A model generated the notes under the pieces. That model saw nothing but the letters and a program-made list of their open reading frames with translations. It had not been told where the DNA came from and did no database searches. The position numbers were made by a program, and so were the translations under genes. Shown here in pieces: positions 1 to 11,055 of a DNA stretch of 64,000 nt. Each line of letters begins with the position of its first letter. The first letter of the stretch is position 1. The DNA lies in NCBI GenBank assembly GCA_029747015.1, contig JAKOGI010000832.1, positions 124,001 through 188,000 of the forward strand, in the 5' to 3' direction. The DNA comes from Carnegiea gigantea (Eukaryota; Streptophyta; Magnoliopsida; Caryophyllales; Cactaceae).

Positions 1-363
1 ATTTCCCTCTCAGTATTTAGAATTCTTGAGCACCCTAAAAAAATGGCAGGTTTTACACCCATAACATCACAAAAGAACTAAAACAATGTGGTCATTCTTA
101 TGGTGTAGGTAAGAATTTTTGCAATAATTAATTGGATCAAAGTACGCCTACTAACCAGGGGGAGATACTTAGTCTTTCTAGCCAAACTCCGATTAATTAT
201 TTCCATAATGTGTTATAATCATTCCCAAGTAACTTATCTATTAATTGTAGGGAGTCCAAAGATTTTTTAGATCATCTATATATTTCATCCCAAAAATGCC
301 ACGAATGTCCTCACTATCTTATTTTGAGTGTTAGGATTAATTAAAACTCATGATTATAAAGAG

Positions 364-1250
364 CTAGCTCTTTTGGCCTAAGGCTTGACGAAATCTATTA
401 AGGAAGGCTTTAATGATCCAGGGTTGTTCCTTATTAGCTTTTGAAAATAAAACATTGTCCTCTAGATAGAGAAGGTGAGAAATCCTTAGGCCATTTATAC
501 ACCGAGTCTGGATGCCAAAGGTTGGACTGAATAGATACATCATTGAGATGGAAGATGCATTCATCACATGGAACAAAAAGATAAGGGGATATTGGTGTCC
601 TCCTTCTCTAATCTCTTGACTTGAATTTCTTAATGGGTTCATCATTCCAGGGAATACTCATTGAGCAAGGCGCCAAACATAGCACAATTGCCTAAGTCAA
701 CAAATAAGGGAGTTGTGTCTCTAGAAGTGTGTCACATATCAATTTTTTACCAAGCCTATCATGTGCTTTTTGTAGATTAATTTTTAGGGCCAAGACTCCC
801 TTGTTTCCTTCATTCCTACATATAATGTGAAGAAGCTATCACACGATGATAATATTGCCTTCAATTTGTTACCTCAGGAGGGCACTTGTTTAGGTTAAGG
901 AAATAAGATATGGCAAGATTGGCTTAAGACACCACATACTAGCTTTGGTAATGATTTTACAAGTCACATTACTAAGGCCTATTGGCCTAAATTAGGACAT
1001 ACACTTAAGATTATAGACCTTGGGGATCAGAGTCAAAAAAGTGCATTCAATCCTTCAGGGGTTGAGTACCTTTGAGTATCTGAAGAAGTAAAACCTTTTA
1101 AAGAAGAGGGCTTGACCCAGTAAGATATAGGTCCTTAAAGGGATCTATACTTTTGAGTGCATTATAACTTCTTTTATAGAGAAAGGATTAGAAGATCTTT
1201 TGTCTAACTTCAGTTAAGACAGGGAATATGTTAGTAGACAAATAAACCAA
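364..1250 (-). pseudogene. LINE ORF2 reverse transcriptase fragment
   Basis: Conceptual minus-strand translation, in shifting frames, follows the plant L1 reverse transcriptase. From high to low coordinates there is a motif A-like KINLQKAHDRL (family KIDLxKAYDR, so the first catalytic Asp is Asn), an SMSIPWN segment, a degenerate G-D/H-Q-P-L-S/I-P-like stretch, and a motif C-like LLYLEDNVLF where the family has LLFADDLLLF. The last 93 residues, ending in RFRQALGQKS, match the conserved region after motif C. The lost Asp in motif A and altered FADD box mean it cannot be an active polymerase. It belongs to the same element as the endonuclease start near 2.4 kb. Confidence 0.75.
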
Positions 1251-1330
1251 AATCGCGTAGAGAAGAGGATTAATGAAAAGAGAGGGAAATAATTAATAAT
1301 AATGTTTTTCACATTATCTGGATTAAAGAC

Positions 1331-1648
1331 CTAGAACCTTTCTTGACATTTGATGGACTCACTCATATTATTGTATTTCCACCTAATAACGACACTTAAA
1401 TGAAAGCATCGTGTGCTATAATATTCATCCCAGGTAGCATCCTGTGCTGATTTTTGCGTACAAAAAGGTCTCAATTTGGTTAAGCACATCACTGGATCTT
1501 TCTTCACTTGTGATCCTTGTTTAAAGATTATTTTTTTTACACCTTCTAGTTTAGTAAAAGGTTTCCTTTTGCATCTGAATAAATTTTCAAATACTTTCCA
1601 ATTTTGAAGCCCTACAATAGCATGATTGAGAATAGAACCAATAGACAA
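1331..1648 (-). pseudogene. LINE ORF2 linker before the reverse transcriptase
   Basis: A 105-residue open stretch on the minus strand. Near its C-terminus it reads W-DEYYSTRCFHLSVVIRWK, which resembles the plant L1 segment W-x-GDxNTKFFHxxxxxRRRxN lying between endonuclease and reverse transcriptase. Its position between the endonuclease start (about 2,455) and the reverse transcriptase (below 1,250) is as expected. The rest of the translation is too diverged to assign. Seen directly: the aromatic and basic pattern. Inferred: its place in ORF2. Confidence 0.55.
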
Positions 1649-2225
1649 GTTTGGTTGTCATTACCAAGGTATTACTCATCAAAATTTTTATGATCAATTC
1701 ACACTGCATAAAAACTCAAAAGGTTTAATATTTTCAGGTAAAGGGGCCAATTTAGTAATGTTAATTAAGCAGGAACAATGATTTAAATAGCTACGAGCAA
1801 CATCTTTCAATCCCTCATTTAAACCTCGATCACTAATAAATATTGTATAATGCCCTATCTAATTAAGGACTTTTGCAAATCTTACAAAGTACATCTAGCC
1901 CATGTGAATTTAGCATGTGCACCCTAAATCAATGGGATTGTTGTTTTTCTTAACATTATTAAGCCTTCAAACGCCTTTATAGCTTCTTATCAAATCTATG
2001 TTCTCACTCCTCATGAGATTTTCTCTTATAAAAATCTCTAGGCAAGATCCATGGCCCTAGCGGGAGACCTGTAAACTCTTCCATGTCCCTCTAATGATCT
2101 TCAAGTGATTGTTAAGGTGGACTAGCATAAGTGACCATGAAAAACCATGATCACTTTTCTCTTCCAGGAGCTTCCATTATGACACAATGATATGTAATTT
2201 GACAAGGGAGAAGTGGAGGTAACCT

Positions 2226-2455
2226 TCATTCTAAAGGATCTAAGCACCTCCTAACCTTATGCTTTAACTCTAAAGTAATCTTATAACCAATTTTGCTATA
2301 AGCTTTCCATGCCCTTACATGACTTACATGTATTTCTAATAGTGCAATAATTACAGATTTATGAATGGTGATGAGTTCATGTTGATTATTAAAGAGCTCG
2401 TGACTCCTATAACTCAAACATTCTATATAAGAATTTTAGTGGTGTTACTAGTCAA
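2226..2455 (-). pseudogene. LINE ORF2 endonuclease N-terminus
   Basis: The minus strand from about 2,450 reads K-I-L-I-stop-N-V, matching the usual start of plant L1 ORF2 (MKILxWNxRG), with the Trp codon now a stop. After a one-base frame change it continues as a 63-residue stretch containing HKSVIIALLEIHVS, equivalent to the family motif around the catalytic Glu (PDIxxLxETK/R). The Glu is kept. The domain is an AP-type endonuclease that nicks target DNA for target-primed reverse transcription. The remaining two thirds of the domain, down to about 1,650, is too decayed to follow. Confidence 0.65.
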
Positions 2456-3369
2456 ACTTGCATACAACTAGCTAGACTATTGGTGTAAAGTCTTTGTTCA
2501 CAAAATTAGGGTTTAATAAAACATCATCATCAAATGATGCCTGTGGTTGGAGATATTCTATAAACCACAGGAATAATCACCTTTTCCAACAAATAAAGTG
2601 ATGGGTTGATAAAAACATCCTTGCCCGTGTTCCAATTCAGAGTGTCATCTTCTATTAGAAGATTCATTTGCCATAAAGGGTTATTTTGCATAAATGATCC
2701 CATCCATCTTAGGTCAGAAGTTGATGAGCTACTCTACACAATAAATGATAAAAGATTGCGAACCCCCCTTCTCAGACATAGAAAGTAAGGAGGAGTATTC
2801 TCTATGAAGGTATTGCGAGCGATAACTTACTCTAGAAGGAATTGAGGGTTTAAAGTAGATCTTGAAGCTGGTTGCTCTTGTGCTAGGATTATAGTGTCAC
2901 AGGTGTGAATTTTTATATAATCATATGTATATTGCCCTTGATGTGGCATCTAGAATTGAACCTTTCTTAGCATGGAAGCTCTGGGCTCATTGTTCAAATA
3001 TGCTCAATCAGATTCATATCCTTGGGACAGTTTGATAAATGGTGCTCCGTTTCCACATTTAAGTCTAGCTTACCAAGCAAGCGAAATCTAAATCGGTGAT
3101 TCAAAAAAACAATATTATCATTGTTGTAGTCTTTACATTCCCTTCCTCTGATTTCTCACTAGTTGGCCTTCATTGGTTCTTCTATGAACCTAGTTTATAC
3201 CGGTTGCAATTCAAGTTTTAGTTTGACGTAAGGGAAGATTTCCTCCGTATTCAACTAGCATCGAATTGCTATTGACTGCTTGGTCTTCAGGGCATTTTGA
3301 AGCTCTTTTTAATCGAAATTATGTTTGCCTATAGCTGGGTCCTTATGTTCACCTTGCTAATTAAGATGA

Positions 3370-4010
3370 TAATTCCCTTCCTTATGGTCTTGCATTGCTC
3401 ACCACATTTGAAATGAAACATTTTGAGACCCTCATGTTAAATCCTCCAAATTCTCCCATTTAAATGAAATTTGAAACTTAAGCTTTGTAAGATCTACTTC
3501 CACACTAAGATAAGTACATTGACCCTGCTCAATGTTAGCTACCGTGTAATCCACACTTATAATGTTTCCATTTTACATCCAATATTCTCTAGGAGGAAAT
3601 ACTTCTTCAAGTATTGCACACTAATTGGAGGAATTCAAACCCAAGCTATCAAGTGGGTAGCAGGCTCCTCATTTGTAATAGAGTTCAGAATCCATTCAGG
3701 AATTACAAAATAATTTTCACCAAGAATCCATAGTCCTTGCGAAAGAACATGATTATGATCATATATCCAAATGGCTGAGATAGTTATGTAATAGTAATAC
3801 CCGATAACAATAAACGAAAAATCCCTTTTTGTTGGCCATTTGATTTAAGTAATCACTTAAGTCGCGTAAAGCCAATACCCTTGTCGAACACTTTTATAAT
3901 AAATGTGTACCTCTATGGTCATCAAAGCATCTTTTTCCTCCCATGGGAATGGTTGGCTCACTTGGATCCTTGCCCTTTGGGGATCATCATCCTCCGAGTT
4001 CTGAAAAAGG
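3370..4010 (-). pseudogene. LINE ORF1-like protein with DUF4283 and broken zinc knuckle
   Basis: The minus strand from about 4,000 down follows the DUF4283 domain found in plant L1 ORF1. WILGENYFVIPEWI matches the 'GPW-(I/L)-x-G-x-x-L-x-(V/L)-x-x-W' core, followed by AWV-stop-IPPISVQYLKKYFL, the counterpart of VWVRxPGLPxEYY. Around 3,370-3,425 a CX2C-GHKEGNC-like zinc knuckle is visible with its cysteines mutated (SFQMW and NY). Several stops and frame changes make it non-coding. The protein normally binds RNA in the element's ribonucleoprotein particle. The DUF4283 match is good; exact ends are uncertain. Confidence 0.65.
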
Positions 4011-4020
4011 CCAATACTCC

Positions 4021-7002
4021 ATCAAATAGGGTGTAGATGAGCCCAAAAGTTCAAATTAGGGTGTTTATGTTGCACCATGTCATTGTAGAACTTCATGTGT
4101 CACAAACTTTACAAAGGTCCTTCCTTCTACACAGAATAGAGAACTCTACACTTATCAATCATCGTCCGCGTCATTCATCTCTTCACCACCCATGGTATTC
4201 AGTAGAGAAGACTCTTGCATGAATGACCGCTTCTCATATTTTGTTAATCTAACAAGTTGATTAGTTTCTCCGTTTAATTGGTTAGCTAGCCTCACGCCCT
4301 CACCTATACTAGCTAGTGCTCATTGTACGTAGAGAGTTTCTTCTTTCTTGGTTGTATTTTTCCATCTTTTGGTAAGGTGACTTGCCCACAAAGTTGTTAC
4401 AATGTCTTTTTCTTTTCTTGGTACTCTTAGCATTTAGGCTACTAATAATCAAAACTATTTGTCTATGGTTATCGATCTATTCATTATAATACCTTAATTT
4501 GTTTACAATAAAATTGGTTTTTTTTTTTAAATACAAACTGATACAATATTAGAAAAATTTTAAATTACAGTTTTTTTTTGGTTTTGATTCTCCAACAATG
4601 GAGATCGAGTTAACTATTAATTTGTAGAGAATAAAATTATTTAATTTGAACCCAAATTTTCTCAATTTGTTGTATTTAAACATAATATCTTTGTGCTGGA
4701 TAAAAAAATGTTGAATTAATTAAACAAATTCCGCCTATTAAGTTTCCGAATTCAATTGTTGTGTACTCTATGTATTAGAAACTTATGCTGAGATGACTTT
4801 ATCTTCTGTGTCTACCTTAATTTGTCTCTGGGGCATGATTAAAAAGTCAGAAAAAAATCAATTAAATTCTAATTCTAATAACTACTACAAAGATAGTTGT
4901 ATCTCTAAAGGGGGAAAAAGCTAAAATTTAGGAGAACTAAGAAATCTAAAAAATTAGTATTGTATTATAAAGATTCCATTTGAAGTTTCGATGGTCGGTT
5001 AATTATTGTTTGCCTTTTTGATAGTTTGTTAGTTAATTATCTATGGTGCTTACTAATCGTAGATCATGTTACTTAAACCTACCCAAGCCCAAGGTTCAGG
5101 ATTCTTTTTTCTTTCTTAACATTTTTTTCTTTTTTTATTTTGGGGGGCTGGTGGAGGGGATTGAGGGTGGTTGGCTGATGGAATGTAATGACCCACATCC
5201 ATGTGCTACCAGTATTAGCTCTTCTTTATTCAGCCAAAAGGGGGGAAAAAATTAGTATAAGCTCTTTCGCTTTTTTTTTTAGGGGAGGGGGGGATCACTA
5301 ATTAATAGAAGCTCAAAACAAGACCAAATTAATGAATAACGCTAAGACCTTGAAATCCCTTTTAATTAATTTAAATTTAATAAAGCTAAGCCTTTTTATT
5401 CTCTTATCGCAATATGTCGATCTAGTGTTTACTGAAATTATTATATATTTTCACAAATCTTAGTTTAGCATAACTGTTGATTGCTTTCACAAACATTTGT
5501 ATGTAGTCACAGTATGTAAGTTTCCCCCTCTCATCTATGTGGTATGAAGGTCGATATCAATATTGCTTTCAGTTGACTTAACTGATAAAATATCTATGAA
5601 TTGTTAGAAATCTTGGGTTCAAATTCCACCAATATCAATCTTTTTGTCTTATTTGCACCAAATGAGAAAGAAGTTAATGTGTATCTGATTCAAACTTAAC
5701 TCTTTGGCAATAATTTTTAAAGATTTTATTAACTATGCTATGGTTTACTAACATATTTTTTCAAGAACTCTTTAGTTAAAAATAGTTTTTTGATTTTTTT
5801 AACTTTAAAAATCTTTAGAATGTTTTAGAAATTGGCTTTTGTAATCACTTTTTAACCCTAAAAAAGCTTTCATCAAAAGAGTCATTTGATTAGCTTTTTA
5901 TCTCACATTTTTTAGGAAAATAATTAATTTTACCAAACACATTTCTAAAAACAACTAATGTAAACAATTGATACAAATAATTAGTTTATTGAACTGGCAG
6001 CTAATACTTGATTGTCAAATGGGATCTACATCTAATACTATCATTTATGCCTCTTTACAAAGATAATTTTTGTTAGTTGTTGAACTCTGGAGTGTGTTAC
6101 ACTACTTTATCCCTTAATTGATGAAATAAATTTGTTTTAACATAGGCAATGCTCCCTCATTTTAAAGTAAAGGATAGTTTATTTACTTTAGCATTCAAAG
6201 TTTTTCTAAAAATGATCTAATAGACTGTTTTTCATGGATATGAGAATTAAAAGCGAGAAAACCTTTAATACCAATGATAGTTAAAAAGATTATATTTTAA
6301 GAATTTTACAAAATGAACAGATAATTATCATATCTGTTTAAAACAAAAGTAGTATTAAATAGCTAATTTAGTATTCTTAAAGCTTCTTTTAGTCTAACCA
6401 TAAGAAAAAGGGATATGAGTGAGATCATGTAATGTAATTCATATCAGATTGAAATGTGAGATCTGAAAAGTTGTACATTTTTAGAAAGTTGATTATATCT
6501 AATATGCATAAACATATTTTTTGTCCCCATTAAATTCAGGATATTTAAAGAAGTATTAAGTAGATAGGTTAAAAGCTTATGATTGAATTGAGCCGTTAAA
6601 TTAAACAAAAAAAAAAAAAAACAGAGTTTAAGATTGAGATCTTTACATATATAGTCTTTCAAATGTTATATTTTTTGTCTTTGTGTTTACAAATTTTTTT
6701 GAAAGCAAGCATCGAAAGTCTTTAATAATAGCTCACCTCTAAAAATACCTTTATGTCTGCACATCTTACAAGCCAAATCTAATAGTAAGAGTGTTTCAAG
6801 TACAAAAAATTTTCCTAGGCGCCAATAATCCGTTAACTATAGACCAGGAGCAAATTGAGATCCCTAACTGACTATTGACTAGATGTACAGTGTGCATGTG
6901 TGCGCCCCTATATGATTGGGAAAAAATAATTAAATGGTGCTTTATATAAAAAAACGTTAATAGTGAGTAAGACAATATGGATCAAAATGAAGGATCTTCT
7001 TA
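4021..7002. other. AT-rich intergenic DNA, no gene seen
   Basis: I see no conserved protein, LTR end or structural RNA here apart from a possible SINE scar at 5,560-5,640. It has homopolymer T and A runs, for example around 4,510, 5,100-5,135 and 6,606-6,620, and short open frames without recognisable content. Confidence 0.5.
5560..5640 (+). repeat. Possible SINE-like (tRNA-derived) scar
   Basis: The segment contains GGGTTCAAATTCCACC, close to the Pol III B-box consensus GGTTCGAATCC, preceded by AGTTGACTTAACTGATAAAA, as in plant tRNA-derived short interspersed elements. No clear A box, tail or target duplication was found, so this is tentative. Confidence 0.3.
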
Positions 7003-7020
7003 GAGCATTTGCAATGCTAG
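7003..7020 (+). repeat. Left terminal inverted repeat of the Harbinger element
   Basis: GAGCATTTGCAATGCTAG, immediately after TTA. It pairs with the right repeat at 11,032-11,052. Confidence 0.75.
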
Positions 7021-7324
7021 GATTGTGGCCCAAATTTTCAGCCTGTAGTTTAGGAAATGGGCTGCAACACTGAGCCTTCCAGCCCACCCCGCAGTCAAGC
7101 TTGTGGCTCTAATTTGCTCACACCCTTTTTCCTTTTTTTTTTGGGTGAGGTACGCCCTTAAACAATGTCTTTTTGGTGGCGTGACACTTTTTTTTAAAGA
7201 GCTGTTGGAGTGTGGTAAAAAAAGGAAAAATCCTAGAAATGGTGTCGTTATAGAGGCACGTTGTGCACAATAGCTTGTTTGTGCAATTTTTTTAATTCTT
7301 TGATATTTATTTCTATAAATATCT

Positions 7325-8908
7325 TGATGTATCTCTCAAGGGTTAAGCTTAAACTCAATTCAAGAGTGTAAGTTAAACCATGAAAGATTATGATCAAGGG
7401 ATAAACTCAAACTCTCTTTGGAAAGAAAACAAGTGAGTTCGAAGATAAAAGTGAAAGAAATGAACTTAACTCACCCAAATGAATCCACACCTAGAGAGTC
7501 AAGAGCTAGACTTAAGCGGATTGATGGATATAGATTTCACCACCACCAAACTTCTCAAGGGTTCATCCAACCTAGGCTCCTTAGATACAACAAAAGTATC
7601 ACTAAGAAGTTTGATTTAGACATAAGAGATCACCACTCTAAGGAACCAACTTAGAGGCACAACACTTAGGAATTTAACACAAGAGAATCCACCCTTGCAA
7701 GAGAGCTGTCACTTAAGATTTTCTTTAAATTCATCAAGTTATTATTACAAAATGAATGGCTAGGCTACTTATAAGGCACACCTAAGCCTTTCCTCCCTCA
7801 CTAGTTAACCATTAAGAGGTTATTTAATGATTAGGAAACTTACTAAGTACATTTACTTAGCTAAATTACATTGCATGTCCTAAAACTATGCTAAGCATGA
7901 ACAATGCGCCTAGTTTTAACAAAATAATCAACTAAACTCACTCCTTAATGATACTAGGCAGCTTGATTATGTTTTCCTTGCTAGGAAGGTCTTCTTCCCA
8001 TGGCTTCCACCTCAAAAAGCAAAGCAAATGCATGCACGCCACCTCAAGCCCATGGTGTTCGAATATATGCTTGCAAAATGGCACATCCTCATTGACCTAC
8101 ATGGCATTCTCTCCTTGAGTGAGTCATAAGGTGACTAAGCATGACTGGATAGCCAAGCAAGCACAAAGGTTGGTGAAGAAAACCCACCTAAGAGGGTAAA
8201 CCTCTTAGGCTAAGCAACCGGCTGTGAGAGTGCCGTGTGGACCGAGTTTTGGCTGTCTTTGGGCCACCTTATTTTGATTAGTGATATTAGGTTTCCTTCC
8301 ATGGGGGGAACTCAAGATGTCAGCAAACCCTGCCCCCTATTTGAGAAATCTAGATTTGCACATTATTAGGAGGCTCAAATAAGCTAATTAATCGGACTAT
8401 GCATAATCAGGCACAAAACTAATAGCTTGGCTTATTGGGCTGGATTGGATGACTTAGCTTACTTTTCTTGGACCTTTCTGGACATACCTAGTTTCTTAAC
8501 ATCCTAAAATAACTAACATAAAAATAATTACAAGATCTGGATGTCATTGATTCTATGAAATAACAAAAACACAACTGTGTTAAGACTATCCCAAAATTGT
8601 AGGCTGGATAGTTTGAGTTTAAGAGCTGAGTTAACTTAACAAATGAAGTATAAATGAGCTGAAACCTATTTTTTTGGAAAGCTCACTTCTTGAACTTCAA
8701 ACCCATGACAAAATATTTGACTTAGACCTCAAAAAGACCTAAGTAATTAAGCTTACAAAAACCGGCTATGTTGTTAGAATTAACCCGGCAACTAGGTCCT
8801 TTTGAACATGCAAAAATCTGATTTGTTCATTGGACTTTTGATGACTAAGATGGATTACCTTGGCTACCTTGGACCTCCAAATTAGTGCTCCTCGAGGGAT
8901 CTCCATCA
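7325..8908 (-). mobile_element. Solo LTR of the Ty3 family also present at 62,456
   Basis: Read on the minus strand this 1,584-bp segment starts TGATGGAGATCC and ends CTTGAGAGATACATCA. The LTR at 62,456-63,982 starts TGATGGAGGTCC, ends CTTGAGACTTACATCA and is 1,527 bp. Internal landmarks also correspond: an ACCCGGTTACTTAGCC-like block, CATTTTGCAAGC, and the TATA region. No primer-binding site follows its end and no gag or pol is nearby, so it is best read as a solo LTR left by recombination. Flanks are TATCT and TACCC, a target duplication differing at two positions, both transitions. It lies inside the Harbinger element. Confidence 0.75.
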
Positions 8909-9184
8909 TACCCACACCTATTTTGTGTAAATTCACACTCAAAAAACCAAAAATCTATCTCTCATATTCTCTACAAAAGTTTTGAAGCGATTAAAAAGGT
9001 TATGTTTTTAGCATGAGATAAGAAGAGAAGAAAGAACTTTGGGATTTTATAAGTAATTCTATTAATTAAAAATTTTCATTTTCTTAATATTCATATATTT
9101 GTTTTTAAAATTTTTATTCATGGCACCGATAATGATTTATTTTAATTAATGTGTTGTTAATCTTTATAGATACATTTGTTTGTT

Positions 9185-9274
9185 AAGTTTAGCTCATATA
9201 TATGTTCAGGTAAATTAATTTAGGGTTAATTGTAATTAAGTTTAGCTTATACATATGTTCAAGTAAATTAATTG
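9185..9274. repeat. Short tandem duplication, about 53-bp period
   Basis: AAGTTTAGCTCATATATATG at 9,185 recurs as AAGTTTAGCTTATACATATG at 9,238, each followed by TTCA(G/A)GTAAATTAATT. It lies in the AT-rich part of the Harbinger element. Confidence 0.6.
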
Positions 9275-9307
9275 AGTTTCTATTATAATTTATGTGTGAA
9301 TTGTTTA

Positions 9308-9767
9308 GTTACAAATTGTTAGATGCAATGTTGAATTCTTATGTGCCTGAAAAATTTATTAGTCACATGTTGGGAACTTTGGTGTTTAATAATATCATGC
9401 TTAATTTTTTAATATGATGTATGAGTTATTTTCATTTAGGTTAATATGTTAGGAAAGAATTAAAAGAATGATATCCAAAATACTTCACTTGGTGCATTAG
9501 TTAGGAAATTATATACATAATTTGCTATGAAATTATGTAAATTAACTGTTACGTGTAATGTTGAATTCTTATATGTTTAAAAAATTTATTAGTCACATAT
9601 CAGGAGCTTTGGTGTTTAATAATATCATGCTTAAATTTGTAATATGGTGAACGAGTTATGTTCATCAAGTTCGACATGTTAGGAAAGAACTAAAAGAATG
9701 ATATCCAAAATACTTCACTTAGTGCATTAGTTAGGAAATTATATACATAATTTGTTATGAAATTATG
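9308..9767. repeat. Tandem duplication, 230-bp period
   Basis: Two adjacent copies. Landmarks such as ATGTTGAATTCTTAT (9,328 and 9,558) and GTGCATTAGTTAGGAAATTA (9,492 and 9,722) are exactly 230 bp apart. The copies differ by scattered substitutions. It is non-coding DNA upstream of the transposase remnant. Confidence 0.8.
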
Positions 9768-10012
9768 CAAATTAATTGAAATTAATATCTGTAACTTATG
9801 CGAATAAATGTTAAAAAATGGTGCAAGTTATGACCAAAAAACAAATGTTCCATGTATGTAGGTATCATTTGTAACCATATGGATCTGCATACTCCATGTA
9901 CATTTATGACTTTACTTGATGGAGATGATGAAACAGAAAATGTTGAGTGTAGTAATACAAATGTGCCTACTAATAACCACATGCAATACCCACCATATCG
10001 TACACCACCAAA

Positions 10013-10501
10013 CTACCCTTCTTCGGAATGCCTGGAAGTATTAATGACATAAATGTACCTGATTGTTCCCTAATATTCGACGAGTTATATCAAGGTCGTG
10101 CTCCAAAATGCGAGTATGTCGTCAATGGCCATGAGTATAAAATTGGCTACTTTCCATCGGATGGTATTTATCCAAAATGGGCGACATTTGTGAAAACTAT
10201 CCCCCTCCTGCAAGGTCCAAAGGCAAAATTATTCACTCAATGTCAAAAGGCATTTAGGAAGGATGTCAAGTAGGCCATTGGTATCCTACAAGCTCATTTT
10301 GCCACAGTTCGTGGCTCTGCTCGATACATGAAGGAGAAAGTCGTGGCACTTTTAATGAAAGCATATGTAATACTTCACAACATGATTGTTGACGATAAGC
10401 GAGATTCATATGACCTTGCTTTCGATCACGAGCAAGTGGAGGGTACTGCCCCGAAGCCTAACGTTCGACATGACGTTCACCCACGTTATACGACCTATTA
10501 A
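10013..10501 (+). pseudogene. PIF/Harbinger transposase, C-terminal half
   Basis: Translation from about 10,013 reads LPFFGMPGSINDIN, then ELYQGRAPKCEYVVNGHEYK, GIYPKWATFVKTIP, and after an in-frame stop at 10,271 continues ILQAHFATVRGSARYM and VILHNMIVDD. This is the DDE nuclease domain (DDE_Tnp_4 family) of plant Harbinger transposases in correct order, about 160 residues. The second catalytic Asp (GSxND) is kept. At the third catalytic position the family's V-E-R-A-F-G is V-K-stop-A-I-G, so the Glu is lost. The part carrying the first catalytic Asp is absent; unrelated sequence joins at about 10,010. It is not a functional enzyme. Confidence 0.87.
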
Positions 10502-11031
10502 CGCAGAACAATACAAGTTTGATACCCCAAAACACGTACGAGTCTCTAGGCAGATTTGGTTGAAGAAATATGAAAGCGACATATACGTAGGTCGTAAATG
10601 ACATCTTGTAATGTATATTTTCAGTTGAACTATTCTATTGTATTCTTAATTTTAATTTTAAACTCATGTATTTTTTTAATTTTAAACTCATGTATTTTTT
10701 TTTAAATGAAGCTATTGTAATTTTATAAAAGTCAAACTATCGCCATAATATTTATATTATTAAGTTTGCGACTATACTTTTACAAAAAATTCATTATTAT
10801 ATATTAATTATACAATTTTTGCGAAAATATATCAATAATTAGTCTACAATCATTCACAAAAGTACAAAAAATAAAAGTCTAAAACCAAATAATGTGTTAG
10901 TGGTGGGGTCCGTAACATAATATTTTATTTGATGATCCAAGTTGGTGATTCATGAGATGTAGAAAAAAGAGAAAAGTTGGATTGTAGGTTGATGTGGAGG
11001 GTGTCGATCCCTACTTGTGACTCAAAAACAT
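10502..11031. other. Harbinger 3' non-coding region
   Basis: A low-complexity T/A-rich stretch follows the transposase, with a local duplication TTTTAATTTTAAACTCATG near 10,650-10,690. No second protein was recognised. Confidence 0.5.
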
Positions 11032-11052
11032 GGATCACCATTACATATGCTC
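11032..11052 (-). repeat. Right terminal inverted repeat of the Harbinger element
   Basis: Read on the minus strand it begins GAGCATATGTAATGGTGAT. It is followed on the plus strand by TTA, matching the left flank. Confidence 0.75.
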
Positions 11053-11055
11053 TTA

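Larger units (their letters stand above)
1..4020 (-). mobile_element. L1-type LINE remnant, truncated by the window edge
   Basis: Antisense non-LTR retrotransposon remains. Reading the minus strand from about 4,010 down to 1, the order is an ORF1-like DUF4283 domain, a degenerate zinc knuckle, the start of an ORF2 endonuclease, the linker before the reverse transcriptase, and reverse transcriptase motifs. This order is that of plant L1 elements. Frameshifts and stops occur throughout, so it is inactive. The 3' end and any poly(A) tail lie beyond position 1. The stretch 2,456-3,369 between the knuckle and the endonuclease shows no recognisable motif. The 5' limit near 4,020 is only where protein similarity stops. 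Confidence 0.75.
7003..11052 (+). mobile_element. PIF/Harbinger DNA transposon, decayed, hosting a solo LTR
   Basis: Both ends start with a matching terminal inverted repeat, GAGCATTTGCAATG on the left and GAGCATATGTAATG on the right read inward, 12 of 14 identical. Each end is directly flanked by TTA (7,000-7,002 and 11,053-11,055), the 3-bp target duplication expected of PIF/Harbinger. Between them lies part of a Harbinger DDE transposase (10,013-10,501) in sense orientation. A solo LTR at 7,325-8,908 later entered the left part. Without that insert the element would be about 2.5 kb, shorter than typical autonomous copies. I found no second Myb-like ORF. The transposase is broken, so the copy is not autonomous. 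Confidence 0.78.

Noticed and set aside
5560..5640. A functional tRNA gene.
   Set aside because: Only a B-box-like block is present. No A box at the right distance and no cloverleaf could be drawn.
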